A stretch of 64,000 bases of DNA from Pilatotrama ljubarskyi (GCA_022385805.1 MU277701.1:9122-73121); one strand, 5' to 3'. Numbered from the stretch's first letter, positions 22,298 to 34,293 are shown. Notes: generated from the letters alone by a model not told the origin. Made by a program: numbers and translations.

Positions 22298-23709
22298 TCA
22301 CAGGTTCTTGGTCTTCTTTACTCGCGTGAGGCGCGGGATTCCAGCGAACTTGGTGACGGCGTAGTTGGAGTGATCGTCCTTGATGCACAGCGTGCTAACG
22401 ACTGCCTTCAGACATCGCAGCTCGACAAGTTTCAGTGTTGCACTCACAGGTCTGCGAACAATGTGTGAGCACTGAGTATAGAATCGCTTATGGTATTTTT
22501 CGGGGAGGGCTCACATGTATTACCAATCAGCATCAGGTAGGTCCCCGAGGCCTGGCCGAAGGCCGCTCAGCATATCCGCGCTGACTGTGTCTATTTTTGA
22601 CTTACCGTAAAAATGTGCCACCACGAGTGACCTAGATCAGAACGCGGTCAGAATGTATGGCCTCCTGTAAGTTATGACGTCGAGCTCACCCTCGAGGACA
22701 AACGCCGCAGGCCAGCCAATCGTGTGCTTCCACCGCGTCACCGTCGAGCAGAAAATGTTATCCAGGTTCCAGACGAAGAAACCGAACGCGAATGTCGCTG
22801 CGCCTGAGGAGAACAGACGGGTGACGGTCGCGCGCGGGCCAGGCGGTAGCCTCTTGGAGATCTCCCCGTTCCGCAGCAAGTAGATGGTGCGGAAAAGAGT
22901 CATGATCATGATGCTGGCAAAGACGACCTGATGGTAGACAGGGTCGCGGGAGAGGTAGCTTCGGCGGGGCTCAGATTTGACACGACACAGGACGTGAAGG
23001 GATGCGAGACGTACTATGACCATGTGAACAGCACATTGAACGCCACGAATATGACCGAGAGCTGGAGCGCGTTAGGGTTGCGCAGGCTGAATCCTTTGGA
23101 CGTGTCGAAAAGTACGGCGGCGCAGTAGCTTGCGACATAGATCATCGGCAGTTCATCCATGAGCTGCGCCTCAAAGAGGAGCGTCGCGTGAAAGATGAAG
23201 CTCCCAATGCCGACCAAAGCAAAGCCCTGCGGGCCCCACGCCACGCGCAATTAGACTTCTAGGACTCGCAGTAGATGCCAAGGCATTCAGGGAGATACGC
23301 ACCGCCCAACCTGCCAAGTACCGTGGAGGGAGCTTCTCCGAAACCGACTGCGCTGCGCCATACAGTGCGAGGCCAACCGTGAAGAGGTTGGAGAATGTAT
23401 TGGCCGTCTCTGCGATATAGCGCGAGAACTGGTAGTTAGCCTGCCGTGGTGGTGTGAGAGATGTGCGCAAGAGCGTATGGAACGGAGCCGGCTACGGAGC
23501 CGGGTAAGCGAGAGAAGACTGACCTCGCACCAGTCGAGGGTGGCGGTGACGGGCCCCCAGAAGGCATGTCTGGCGAAAAATGCGCCTGCGGTGGCGTTTG
23601 CAAAGGCGGACATGAGCGGGAGGTGGAATGTGGACCTGGGGAGGCTTGGGAGGGCAAGAGAGGCGAGAAAAGAGAGGTTAGGGGGGTCGAGCGGTGAGTC
23701 CGGGTCCAT
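22298..23709 (-). CDS. alkaline ceramidase (ACER/YPC1 family)
   Basis: Seven exons (23709-23524, 23440-23303, 23226-23015, 22958-22690, 22631-22606, 22551-22515, 22401-22298) give 323 residues. The family signatures are [54 protein letters not shown] and HSWWHIFTA. These include the acidic residue and three histidines that bind the catalytic zinc in the ACER structure. About seven membrane helices are expected. The enzyme cleaves (phyto)ceramide to sphingoid base and fatty acid in the ER/Golgi. The C-terminus [19 protein letters not shown] fits yeast homologues. The intron 22514-22402 (113 nt) is longer than its neighbours and is the least certain junction. An internal Met at residue 33 could be an alternative start. 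Confidence 0.88.
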
Positions 23710-24963
23710 TACGCAATTGTCGACGCTGTGCGCCGAAATTGGGCACTCGACGGCCGGGCCTGTTATCTACTTTTTCCGTCGCAGCGCTCCGGGCGCACAC
23801 GGAGCCCGCGGAAGGGATGAGGGCACCGGCCGCCATAGCGGGTGTGGTTGGGCGTCGAGGGCTGCGCTGGCTGTAGACCTGTACACGACGAAACAGCGCA
23901 ACAGCGGCGGGAAGAGACAGATCTATCGCCTCCTGCACCCGACGCGGTGGCTCGCAACGCCAGGAACGCGGGAGTAACTGCAATTTCACATGCAAATGCG
24001 ATCGGGCGCATTGATCGACGTCGGATTGGCTCGAGGCGGCAGCTGGCGGCTCGGGGAGGGAAGACGCCCGTCCGGGCATCCTCTCCTCGGTCAACAAGTG
24101 CAACAACCGCTTTCTCTCCGGTCAGGCCTGTGACCATACTTCTGACTATCCTCCGTCCTCGTACGACCAAAGCAGGCTGATGTGCTATTCTATCTCGCAC
24201 AAATACTGCGATCTCGCGGTCGTCGTCGTGCGGTTCAAATGTCATGGCTGCCCTCTGACAGGCTTGATGCATGATGCTCCGGCGCCGGTTTGTGATTTCA
24301 AACGTTCTCACCTTCGCAATACATGTGCACAACACCCGATCTCAGGGTCAAGTACATGACTTGACACAGCCGCTGTGTCGAATGCTACGTTGCTCTGACC
24401 CCGTGCCTCCGCATCCTCGAATCAATGAGCACGGGTCCGCCAGCTAGCTCGTTCTGCAACACCACCAAACGACCTCCACATGTGCTAGAGAGGAGGCATG
24501 CCAGTACTTCGTAGGTCTTCTCATTGTGCGTCTTCTTATTGCTGACAGCGACGTGACGTGTGCAGGGTGACCGCGGTCGCTATCACGGTCGATAATCTCT
24601 TCCAACTCCAGATGGACTCACGACTTGCGACGACCGGTCTCGAGACGCCGCTGGATCTGCTGATGTTTTCGGCGTCCTTGTGATGGTGTCCGCCGAAGAC
24701 CCGTCTCTCGAGTGTCGTTCTGACGACTGACAACAGCAGCAGTCGGATGGGGCTTTTGCAGCCTCCATCCTACGGTGAGATGGCGCAACTTGAGGAAGGT
24801 TCCCCATCCGTAGATGGTGAGATCATCATTATGTTACCACCACTTCCTCGTATTTCACCGGGACATGGTCCAGATGCATCATCCTTTCCGGCGAGCCTAG
24901 AGCCGCAATGTCTACATGAACGTCGATGGAGTGCGACCAGCAGCCCCGTAGCGTGCGCGCAGG
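23710..24963. other. intergenic, no firm gene
   Basis: Divergent promoter region between ceramidase and the gene at 24964. Short open frames exist on both strands. A PPSYGEM-containing frame near 24762 resembles the PY-type tail of the neighbouring membrane protein but could not be built into a gene. Confidence 0.35.
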
Positions 24964-26001
24964 ATGGTCAGTCACCGAGTCTCCTCACCTTCACCGCTAC
25001 CGTCGAATAGATCTCACTCATATCCCTTCAGCTCAGTGAAAAGGACGCCTCCGGTCGTCTCGCCCCGCAGGATCGAGGCCTCTGCCAGCAGCGCTGGCAC
25101 ACCTCAGTCCATCGACCCCCGCCAGATTGACTCTTTCCCTATGGACTCTGGGATGATGATCCAGGAGGTCACTCGGACTATGGTTGAGACGAAGACATCT
25201 ACGATGGTCTCGACCGCGACGGTGGTTCACATGGTAGACAGCTCCGCACGCCCCATCTCGTTCAACCCGTTCCAGGGCGGCCTTACGACCGTCACCGAGC
25301 GCGCGACGACGACCACGACTGTCTTCAGTCGGGCCTCGTCTGCAGACTCGGTCGGTCGGTCGACTTATCTGCACCTGGCAATCGCTGGGCTCGTCTTCAC
25401 CGCGCTGACAATGGTCGGCGTCGTCTTCATCATATTCGTGCTCCTCCGGACGCGGAGGGATGGACCTCATCGCAAGTATTATGGTGTGCCGCTGCTCTCC
25501 CGGACGTCTACAATGTCGAGCGTGCGTGGTCTGCTTGACGCAGAGACGCAGAGCATCTCACAAAGCGAGTCTGCGTTACTGTCAACCACCTTCCTCTGTC
25601 TTATGCTAACCTCACGCTGGGACATGTTTTTTCGGCTCAATCCAGGTCAATCTGAATCGCCAGCGCATGCACTGCCTCTTCGAACGTCTCCCAACCAACG
25701 CCGCTACACCAGCATTGTCACAAGCGTGACGCTCTCGCGCCTCCCACCCGCCGCCATCTCCACCCGCGACTCCGTCATCTCCGACGCATCCGAACACACT
25801 CAAGAGCTCTCCCATGTCCCCGACCTCTCCGACCCACCCGTCCAACAATACGCCACAGCCGGCTCCTACAGAGCGTCCGGCCTGCAGAGTCGTGGGACGT
25901 CGATCGGGAGCTCACTCCCGCCCGCGTACGACGACCTATCTGACCGAGGGAGGGAGGCATCCCCCATTGGAGATGCCAGTGAGTCGGGGCCAGGCCAGTA
26001 G
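24964..26001 (+). CDS. single-pass membrane protein, Ser/Thr-rich with cytoplasmic PY motif
   Basis: An open frame of 345 residues. A Thr/Val-rich segment (ETKTSTMVSTATVVHM, ERATTTTTVFSR) precedes one strong membrane helix (LHLAIAGLVFTALTMVGVVF, about residues 140-165), a basic stop-transfer RTRRDGPHRK, and a Ser-rich tail with PPAYDDL, a PPxY ligand for WW domains of Rsp5-type ubiquitin ligases. No signal peptide is visible at this start, so a 5' exon may be missing. An unspliced hydrophobic stretch around 25575-25650 may hide an intron, although no in-phase pair was found. The layout recalls fungal wall-stress or Mid2-like sensors, but no family was recognised. It resembles the gene at 56333 in architecture. 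Confidence 0.55.
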   Translation: MVSHRVSSPSPLPSNRSHSYPFSSVKRTPPVVSPRRIEASASSAGTPQSIDPRQIDSFPMDSGMMIQEVTRTMVETKTSTMVSTATVVHMVDSSARPISFNPFQGGLTTVTERATTTTTVFSRASSADSVGRSTYLHLAIAGLVFTALTMVGVVFIIFVLLRTRRDGPHRKYYGVPLLSRTSTMSSVRGLLDAETQSISQSESALLSTTFLCLMLTSRWDMFFRLNPGQSESPAHALPLRTSPNQRRYTSIVTSVTLSRLPPAAISTRDSVISDASEHTQELSHVPDLSDPPVQQYATAGSYRASGLQSRGTSIGSSLPPAYDDLSDRGREASPIGDASESGPGQ

Positions 26002-27631
26002 TCATCATCTCCAGAAGTCGGGACTTCGGACTTCGGACCTTGGACGATGGGACTGTGTCCTGTTAGCGTGCAAGGTTGACGCTGTTGTAAAGTACTATCT
26101 CACTGCCACTGACACTCTGTCGCTCTATGTTCTGAACGCCTCTTGTGAAGCGCGGTTCTGTGCTGACTGCAATAGGCCTGAGCACATACGACCACTTGCT
26201 TTCGAAAGCGGGCGTTCACCAAAATGGTACACGATGGCCTTGGTCTCCGGGGCAAGAGAGGAATGAGATCTCCCTATAAGGTGTCTACAATGACGCATCA
26301 TCGAACTATGGTCGCCGTGCTTCGGGTGTTACCTTTCATTCACTTCTCTCGTTGCTTCAGTAGGCTGATCAGGAGACGCCCGCTACTGCGCTGGCTACGA
26401 CCTTGAAGCGCAATGCCCAACCTCCAGCTGGCGCGCCACAACGCCAGTGTAAACACCTCGTATCCTGCGGTTATCTACGAGTCCTCGTTCGGTGAGTATT
26501 GAAGACCCTTCCACGGAGGAGTTGAGAAGCTGGCGATACTGTACGTACAATATCGATGCTCGGCGGCGGCCGGCGCCTAATTGTGCTCAGCTCGGGGGCC
26601 TATACAGCCCGACCAGTCAGCGACATTTCGTTTCACACAGACGACTCCCATGGTATGTGAAGAGAATGGTAAGGCATGGACCATATGCAGGTGAGGTGTA
26701 TGCCTTCTACGGAGAAGTATGCAAAACTCATCTGGACCGACGTCTTGGCATCGAGTGTCAGTTGCGATACGACCTAGAGTACGAGTTGTATGCTCCTGAT
26801 CGAATCATGCTTATGTATAGTCTTCAAGGAGCGAACCTGTGACAGTTCGTCGGGTGGATGTGCTGCCCCGGCGCCGGCGCTCTGAGCGTGTTGCGGTGTC
26901 CCTTCAGCATCGTCGGTCCGAGTTGAGATGTCGAGGATCAGTCGAGGATCAGTACTCAGTCCCATCACTCTTGAAGACGATCAAGAACGAACACCGGTAC
27001 GGGCCCGGGGCGAATGGATAGCACATCTCACAGATTAATGCAGGTACGATGCGAGGTCATTGCGATTTTGAGCATCAAGAACACACAGAATCTGAGGTCA
27101 AAATGGGCATGGTTCCTTACATGCCCGAGCCGAGGACTCCTAGCAGTGATCATTGTAAACGAGGACCTCGGGTCATCTAACATAAAGTTACTAGTAACAT
27201 TCGATTACATGCAGGATCTAAGCGATCCGACACTACCCCTCTCACAGCCACCTCGCCCTATTCGCCGAATCTCAACCGGACTCTCTTGCCAGCAACTCTG
27301 AAGTATCGACTGCCAGACCATCTTCGCGTTGCGCTGAATCACAGATGGAACTCGAACAAACTGTATAGCAGTCCGTGTGTATGTTATCGGGTTCTCTGTC
27401 CAAAGAAGAGCCGTGCCACGCGAGCGCATGAGAACGCAAGCACACTGACTGCCGGGGCAGTCACAAGTTCGCGCTGCGTGGGATAGCTCCATAACGGCAA
27501 TGCATTCTTCTCGGCATCACGGCCCCCTTCTTGTCGACCCGGTGAGTAATTGTCGTTACGCGGGCGAGAAGTCCATTGACTATGCGCTGGGATGGAACAT
27601 CAGTGTTGTACGGTGCGAAGCGACAAACGCA
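26002..27631. other. intergenic, no firm gene
   Basis: About 1.6 kb lacking a recognisable gene. A frame at 26492-26842 has some coding-like composition but no family signature and no splice partners. The region directly upstream of 27632 serves the P450 gene. Confidence 0.35.
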
Positions 27632-27639
27632 TATATAAA
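27632..27639 (+). promoter_or_regulatory. TATA box of the P450 gene
   Basis: TATATAAA, 81 bases upstream of the ATG at 27720 and followed by a pyrimidine-rich leader. A consensus TATA suggests an inducible promoter. Confidence 0.65.
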
Positions 27640-27719
27640 CCCTTGGGGTCTCGAGATGCGCTCCCTCCACCCTTTCGCCCAGTCTGCGACCGTGCATATC
27701 CCCTCAAACGCCTTACACC

Positions 27720-29825
27720 ATGGAGGATACAGCTACGCTTTTGTGGGCAGGCGCCGCGATTGCAGCAGCCGTGTACGTTATCAAGTGGAAGATGAACCCG
27801 GTGAGGATCCGCTTCCGCCTCACATTCACACCGAGGATGCTGAGCTTCAGCCCTTCAGCTCAATTCCATCCCGACCGTTGGCTCGTCTCCTCTGCCAATC
27901 CTGTCCCTATTCGGATCGATCAACTTCATGCTGAATGGGAAGAAGATCATAGAGCAGGGTTATAGGAAGGTACGCTTGCCCTATAGCAGGTGCTCTATCG
28001 TGATTTCGCGGTTGACAGCGCGTTTTGGCGTTTGTCACAGTATCATGGCTCCGCATTCAGGGTTCCGCTACTTGATCAGTGGGTTGTGGTCGTCGCTGGG
28101 CCAAAGATGGTCGACGAGATCCGCCGACGACCTGACGATGAGCTGTCCTTCTCGGAGGGCGTCGCAGATGTATGTCTCGAACTGTGTCGGAGTGCTGCCA
28201 GTGTGCTGATCCGCGCGCTTTGAACGATAGTCCATGCAGATCAAATACACACTGAACCCCGACACTGAGGAGGATCCCTACCACGTCGATATCATCAAGG
28301 AGAAGCTCACCCGGAGCGTCCCGGCGATTCTCCCAGACGTAATCGACGAGCTCACTCTCGCCGTCCCAGAGCATATTCCTGCGAAAACGGATGGTGCGTA
28401 GGCAGATCACTACCCACCGCATCGTTTCACTGACGTAGAGCTATTCTCTAGAGTGGCTCGAAGTGCACGTCATGAGCGCAATGCAGCAGATAATCGCTCG
28501 TGCTAGCAGCCGTGTATTCGTCGGGCTGCCTATATGTAAGTCGGTCTTCACGTGTTTCCTACACGATATCGCTGAGGCTGCTCCTGTCAGGCCGTAACAA
28601 GGAGTGGCTAAACCTGTCGATCTCCTTCACCATTGACATTGTAAAGGATCGGACCTTGGTGAAGTTCTTCCCCGAGTTCATGAAGCCGTGAGCAACATCC
28701 TATGAAACCTCCGCTGTGGCGCACAAAACTCACTACCGCCGGCGTTCAGGCTTGTCGGCAAATTGTCGAGCAATGTTCAGAGCACTCTTCGTAAGGCCAT
28801 TCCGCACCTGAAGCCCGTGATCGACGAGCGCCGGGAGATGATGGAGAAGTTTGGTGACGACTGGAATGACAAACCAGTACGTTGGATGCGGTTTGCTTGG
28901 CCGTTCAAGATATGTGGCCCTACTGACTACTTCACGTTCTTGGCAGAATGATATGCTGCAATGGGTCATGGACGTTGCGCAAACCAGGGACAACTCTTAC
29001 GATGCCATCGCGCGCAGAATCATGCTCATCAATTTCGCTGCCATCCACACGTCTTCCAATGTAAGTGTGCAAGTCACGATGAGGTATATTCCAGCTGAAG
29101 ATCCCCTCCAGACGGTTTCTCATGCTATCTACCACCTCGCGGAGCACCCTGAGTGCCTTCAGCCCCTACGCGAGGAGATGGAGCCCCTGCTCAAGGAGGA
29201 AGGGTGGACGAAGAACGCGATGGGCAAAATGTGGAAACTCGATAGCTTCCTTCGAGAGTCCCAGCGGTATAATGGCATTGGCCTGAGTAAGTGGCTTTAC
29301 GTCGCACCGGCGTAGGGATCTTCCGCTGACAGGGACCTCAACTTAGCTTCCCTGACTCGCAAGTCGCTGAAGGACATCACGCTGCACGATGGTACGCGAA
29401 TCCCGAAAGGAACGATGGTGATGGCTGCGGCCGACGCCACCCATCATGACGACGCTGTATATGCGGATGCGGACGTCTTCGACCCGTTCCGCTTTTCTCG
29501 TATGCGCGAGGCGGAGGGCGAGAGTACCAAGCACCAGTTCGTCAATACGTCCGTTGACTACATCTCCTTCGGCCACGGCAAGCATGCTTGGTGAGCTTGA
29601 GAAGTCCCCATGCCCTCACCGTAGATGCTGACTGCAGTATTCAGTCCTGGACGGTTCTTCGCGGCCAACGAACTGAAATCCCTCCTTGCGTTCATCATCC
29701 TGAACTACGACCTCAAGCTCGGCGGAGATGGCCAGCGACCCCGTAATATATACTGGGGCTTGAACGTCATCCCTGCACCAAACGGCAAGGTCTTGTTTAA
29801 GAGGCGGGCGGTGCCGGCTTCGTAA
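27720..29825 (+). CDS. cytochrome P450 monooxygenase
   Basis: Eleven exons (27720-27800, 27859-27969, 28041-28169, 28240-28393, 28452-28535, 28591-28687, 28750-28876, 28947-29060, 29112-29286, 29347-29590, 29645-29825) give 498 residues. It has an N-terminal membrane anchor followed by the SIPTVG hinge. The I helix reads FAAIHTSSN in place of the usual AGxDT, the K helix has ExxR in FLRESQR, and the heme loop is FGHGKHACPGRFF with its ligand cysteine split by an intron. The GTRIPKGTMV and I-helix types match the fungal class often annotated as ent-kaurene-oxidase-like (CYP512/CYP5150-like; assignment uncertain). It acts in the ER with a P450 reductase. The substrate is unknown, and no terpene synthase or other pathway gene lies nearby. 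Confidence 0.92.
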
Positions 29826-29944
29826 GGGACGTATGTTGTCCTGCTGGTTCTATCGTAGAGCTGTTGTATATTTATGGAGTTGGATTGACTACGGGCGTCC
29901 AACAACGTCGTATAGTGAGCAGAAATAAAGCATTTGCATACAAC

Positions 29945-31832
29945 CTATAATGTCCGCATCTCGACGTCTTCCGTCGGACCTGACGACTCGGCACTCGCTG
30001 GGGCTGGGGTCGACTCAAGGTCGGACGCGGTCACGGTCACAGATCCCTCCTTTGTCCCATTACTTGCAGCGGACGGTGCTTCACTACTCTGCTTGGCCTT
30101 CTTTCTGTGTCGGTGAACCATGACGGAGGAAGCGGTTGGATCGTCGTAGCTGCAAGTAATGAGACGAGGTCAATCTCTGCGGGCAACAGAGGAGCAGGGA
30201 GAGCGCACATCTTGAGAACGTGGAAGATGAAGCCACCCGACCCAGATCCATTCATCATGGGATGTGTACGCCCTGGAAGCACCTAATAGATGTTCAGCGA
30301 ATGCCACCAAGTTCAGACGCACCGCACTCACCTGGTACTGGCGAAGCCATCCTTCCGTGACGGTAGGGCCCAGGTAACCTGGGAGGTCTCGTAGTTGATT
30401 TTGCAGGTTCGTCACTACCTGCACGTGCGGACTATGGACGACAATCGATGCAGAACCCGCCAGGTACGGGTATAGCTTCTCGATGATAGAATGCGGGTCG
30501 TATTCGCTTGCTATGATCAAACTGGGCAAGGTTCAGGGCCGACCTGACGGGACAAGGTAGCACAACGCACCCTTCGAACTCCCCCGAAAAGAGTTCTTCT
30601 CGCGTCTGCATCAATGCGTCAGATGCGACTTTGCGCTTGTTCAATCGCGCGCGCTGTCCGTCCGACTTGAACTTTCCCGCGGGAGGCTCCGTAGACGCAA
30701 TGACTACGCGGGGATCAGCAGTTTGCCAACGCTCATAGATCAAGCTTGAACATACTAGGAGTATACTCCTCATCCGCTGTAGCCCAATTGAGTGATGCCA
30801 TCGTCGGCGTCACTACTTCCTTTCGGAAGTTCATTTGCACCATTACAGGATATGCCGGAGGAGAATCGACATCGCATATAGTGATGAGACGTCCTTGACC
30901 TAAAGCATGGTGTGAAAGTCAGGACGCCAGGTTATTCAAGCAGAATCTTACCTCCTAGGCGATCCAAAATAGCAGATACCACAACTCCGGAGGCATCGTC
31001 CACAGCGATATACCTACCTCCGGGTCTGATATTCGCTAGGTTCATCATCTGAGCTAACGAGTCTGGACGTATGTCCCGTAGCCGGTTCTGGTCCTTGTTG
31101 AACCAGTACTCGCAGACATTGAACATAGTCGGCTCAATTACAGAGAAGGACTTCGAGTATCTGGCAGAACGTGGTGAGTCTTGCAGGGCTAGTCCAGACT
31201 GGCAGAAACGCACTTCATCTCTTTGCGCTTCTTGTACTTCTCTTTGCTATACTCGGTCTTGAGAGAGTAGTTCGCATGTTGTTCAATCTGCTTTTTGATG
31301 ATTTCCTGTGGCGGACCAGTGTCAAAGAAAGTGAGGACTTGCCTAGAGTTATCCTCACCGATGCATGCAGCCCCGATTTCTTCAGCGCCTCAATCTCCTC
31401 CACCGTAAGAGGTTGAACAAATTGTCCGTCGTTGATGAGTTCGTTCGTAGCCTCGGTGTCCTCTGCACGAAGAAGTCAAGGCAGGGCAGGTCGAGGCAAG
31501 CGAAGTCCGTACCTACTTCCTGCAATGGACGGGGAGGCAGTACTTTGAGCCTTTTGTCGACGATCTCGTACGTCAGGCCGAATGGTTGCCCGACGAGTTC
31601 ATTGGCATAGAAAGAGCCGAATTTTCCTAGGTTGACCGTGCTGCACACCGAAGGTCAGAAGAGCGCACTCAGGCAACTGCTTGGTCTTTCCGTACGCGTC
31701 CTTCTCTAGCTTGATTGAGCGTATGTCTCCACTGGGTATTTTGATGAGCAGCGTGTGGCCGATTTGGATGCGGTCGTCGCGAGTGATGGACGGCGCATGG
31801 TGTGCACGGGAGGGGCCTTCGCCGACGTCCAT
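29945..31832 (-). CDS. TRM6: tRNA m1A58 methyltransferase non-catalytic subunit
   Basis: Ten exons (31832-31696, 31640-31513, 31462-31359, 31305-31214, 31160-30952, 30899-30756, 30703-30571, 30521-30332, 30282-30209, 30149-29945) give 471 residues, close to yeast Gcd10/Trm6. Conserved stretches are NLGKFGSF, QPFGLTYEI, EIEALKKSGLHAS, SKSFSVIEPTMFNVCEYWF, KDQNRLRDIRPDSLAQM, LANIRPGGRYIAVDDASG and PPAYPVMVQMNFRKEVV. With Trm61 it forms the nuclear heterotetramer that methylates A58 of tRNAs, including initiator tRNA; Trm6 binds tRNA and lacks the SAM site. The C-terminal tail is low-complexity. The start lies 114 bases from the divergent UNC-45-like gene. Confidence 0.94.
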
Positions 31833-31946
31833 GGCGGTGCGGAGGACGAGAACGCGCAAAAAACAAATCGAGATCTGCGAGGGGAGCGTCGCACGCAAAC
31901 ACGTGCATACACGCCAGGGCGCGCCGTCGCCGCCGCTGTTCCCGCC
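31833..31946. promoter_or_regulatory. 114-bp shared promoter of TRM6 and the UNC-45-like gene
   Basis: The two start codons at 31832 (minus) and 31947 (plus) are 114 bases apart, so both promoters and both 5' leaders must fit here. GC-rich, no TATA box. Confidence 0.7.
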
Positions 31947-34070
31947 ATGACCACCGTCACGCCCAGTCCCGACGCCGTTCTCAACGTCCTCGATGCCTCC
32001 CTCAAGAAGACTCAGGACAAATCATGGACCACCTTCTCACCTGATGAGCTCTCTACTCTGATTGCGGCTTTCTCCCCTCATCATCCCATTGCGGTACACT
32101 CGAAGGCTTACATCGTGCTCGCTGCTTACTGTCAACGACGTCGCGCCGAGGCATCCACTCCGGACGAAGGAACCCACTCAATATGCAAGACGTTTGAGAC
32201 ACCTGTGACCTCGCGCATAGCAGACACGGAGGAAAGCGAAGCCCTCGCGGGGTTGACATTCCTCGCCGCGCTCTTCGACGTCGATCACCTATCCGCCTCG
32301 GCCATCTTCCAGCGCGATGGCGTCCTCGAGTCCGTCATGGACACCCTCGATCTTTTCCAGAAGTCCCGTCACATTGATCTCGCCGTCGCGCATCTTCTTG
32401 GCCGGGCTGCTGGGCACAAGGCCTGTCGCGCTCTGCTAGGAACCGACCACCAGAAATGGCTGGAGTGGAAGTCGCGCCAGACCGAGGACCCTGAACTACG
32501 CGCCGCGGCGGCGGTTGCAATGGTCAAGCTTGCGAAGGGATCCGGCCTGGATGCCGCAGAGGCTGGACGGTCGACGGAGCAGCCTCTGGAGGATGCGGAG
32601 CTTGCCACGATGATGAAAGGCCTCGTCGTGGACGCCCGCGAGACCTCTTCCCTGGCCGATGCCGTCGAGGGGCTTGCGTACCTGAGCACGAATCCGTCCG
32701 TCAAGGAGATGCTCTCGAAGGACTCTGCGTTCCTGGCGAAACTTTTCGCTCTGGTCCCTCGCCGTAAAGGCTCTCCGGCACCGGCTCTCGAGGATTTGGC
32801 TGGCTCCCCGTTATACGGTACTGTCGTCATCATCGCGAATCTATGCACTTATCGTCCCCGTCTGTCATCCGAAGAGGCACAGATCGCGAAGCTCAGGCGC
32901 ATGGCAAAGACACCAAAAGCTGGCGGACAGGGAGGGCAGGCGAAAGAGCCGGAGGAAGATCCCCTCGATGATGATGAGCCCGTCAAGGCGCGAGGGCGTA
33001 GGGTATTGGATGCTGGCGCTATGGAGGCTCTCACGTCCGCTGTGCGTGCGACGGATAGCCGGGCTGTCCGTTTGGTGGTCAGCAAAGCCATCCTCAGTCT
33101 GGTCGAAGACAAGGAAAATAGAGGCAAAGTCTTGCAGGCTGGCGGCGCCAAAGCGCTCATTACGATCATTCAAGGTCTGCTTTCGGCTTCAAAGCCTTCA
33201 GACGCAGCCCCTCAAATGGACGCGTCTGACTTCGAACCCATCCAGGCCTTGGCGAAGCTCACCATTACTGCGTCTCCGGTGCAGGTCTTCGGACCCAACG
33301 AAGGAGCGCTCTACGATGCCATTCGTCCCTTCACCGTCATGCTCACCCATCCCAACGCCAATCTGCTGCAACGCTTCGAAGCCATGATGGCGCTCACGAA
33401 TCTTTCCTCTCAAAGTCCCGAGGCTGCCTCTCGCATCGCGCGTGCGGACGGCCTGATGAACAAGGTCGAACTTCTCATGCTCGAGGACCATACGCTTGTC
33501 CGCCGCGCGGCGACGGAGCTGGTCTGCAACCTTGTCGCTGGATGCGAGGAGGTGTTCGACAAGTGGGGCGGGGTGAAGAACTCGGCGTCGAAATCAAAGC
33601 TGCAGGTGCTTGTAGCCTTGTGCGACGTCGACGACCTTCCGACCCGGCTGGCGGCTTCTGGCGCGCTTGCGACACTCACGGCGTCCCCGGAGGCCTGCGA
33701 ATCACTCCTCGAACTCCAGAACGAGCGCCATCGCGTCCTACCGATTCTGGGTCAGCTCATAAATCCCGCAGTCGTCGCACGACCTCCAGGCGATGAAGAC
33801 GATGACCATGATGCGGAACAAGAGAGCCATATCGATCCTGGGCTGGTTCACCGCGGTGTCGTCTGCGTGCGCAATTTCTTCCAGGGGATCAAGAACAAGG
33901 AAGCAGCAAGGGAGATTGCTTCCGAGTCGAGTAGGATAGGCCTAGTCAGTGGTCTGGTGCTAGCGATGAAGGACTGCGGGGGCAACACGAATTCACCAGT
34001 CCTTTGGGCTGCGGCGGAGTCGTTGAAGTGGCTGTTGGGACATGGGGTGGAGGTTCCGGTACCACAGTAG
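31947..34070 (+). CDS. UNC-45/She4/CRO1-type myosin chaperone
   Basis: A single exon of 707 residues. The sequence is an armadillo-type helical repeat protein. The second half shows family features such as GGAKALITIIQGL, QALAKLTITASPVQVFG, LQRFEAMMALTNLSS, TLVRRAATELVCNLV and DDLPTRLAASGALATLT. Like yeast She4, it lacks an N-terminal TPR domain. Members bind myosin heads and help them fold, so they serve actin-dependent transport and endocytosis; a class I myosin gene lies at the right end of this window. The frame is open upstream to 31755, but that start would lie within TRM6, so the ATG at 31947 was chosen. Confidence 0.9.
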   Translation: MTTVTPSPDAVLNVLDASLKKTQDKSWTTFSPDELSTLIAAFSPHHPIAVHSKAYIVLAAYCQRRRAEASTPDEGTHSICKTFETPVTSRIADTEESEALAGLTFLAALFDVDHLSASAIFQRDGVLESVMDTLDLFQKSRHIDLAVAHLLGRAAGHKACRALLGTDHQKWLEWKSRQTEDPELRAAAAVAMVKLAKGSGLDAAEAGRSTEQPLEDAELATMMKGLVVDARETSSLADAVEGLAYLSTNPSVKEMLSKDSAFLAKLFALVPRRKGSPAPALEDLAGSPLYGTVVIIANLCTYRPRLSSEEAQIAKLRRMAKTPKAGGQGGQAKEPEEDPLDDDEPVKARGRRVLDAGAMEALTSAVRATDSRAVRLVVSKAILSLVEDKENRGKVLQAGGAKALITIIQGLLSASKPSDAAPQMDASDFEPIQALAKLTITASPVQVFGPNEGALYDAIRPFTVMLTHPNANLLQRFEAMMALTNLSSQSPEAASRIARADGLMNKVELLMLEDHTLVRRAATELVCNLVAGCEEVFDKWGGVKNSASKSKLQVLVALCDVDDLPTRLAASGALATLTASPEACESLLELQNERHRVLPILGQLINPAVVARPPGDEDDDHDAEQESHIDPGLVHRGVVCVRNFFQGIKNKEAAREIASESSRIGLVSGLVLAMKDCGGNTNSPVLWAAAESLKWLLGHGVEVPVPQ

Positions 34071-34293
34071 ACCGAAAGCGTCGAAGAAGCATCGGCCGTT
34101 GTAACAGTAGCTAATGTGTATATCCAGGAAGTACATCGACTGAAGTTTTGGGACGCGGTGGCTACATAGTCTCGATCTCGCGTCGACTCGCGAGGTGCCC
34201 ACCAGTTACTGTATCGTTAAGCGCCATGAACCCCGGTAGCGCCCGCTTGAGCTCGCGCGAGTCTCCGCGCGGTCAGGCTTGTTGTCTGCAACC

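Noticed and set aside
23763..24335. 190-residue minus-strand frame upstream of the ceramidase
   Set aside because: Two overlapping frames look equally plausible, which is typical of chance open frames in GC-rich DNA.
31755..31946. N-terminal extension of the UNC-45-like gene upstream of 31947
   Set aside because: It would overlap the coding start of TRM6, and the residues it adds are unlike the family.
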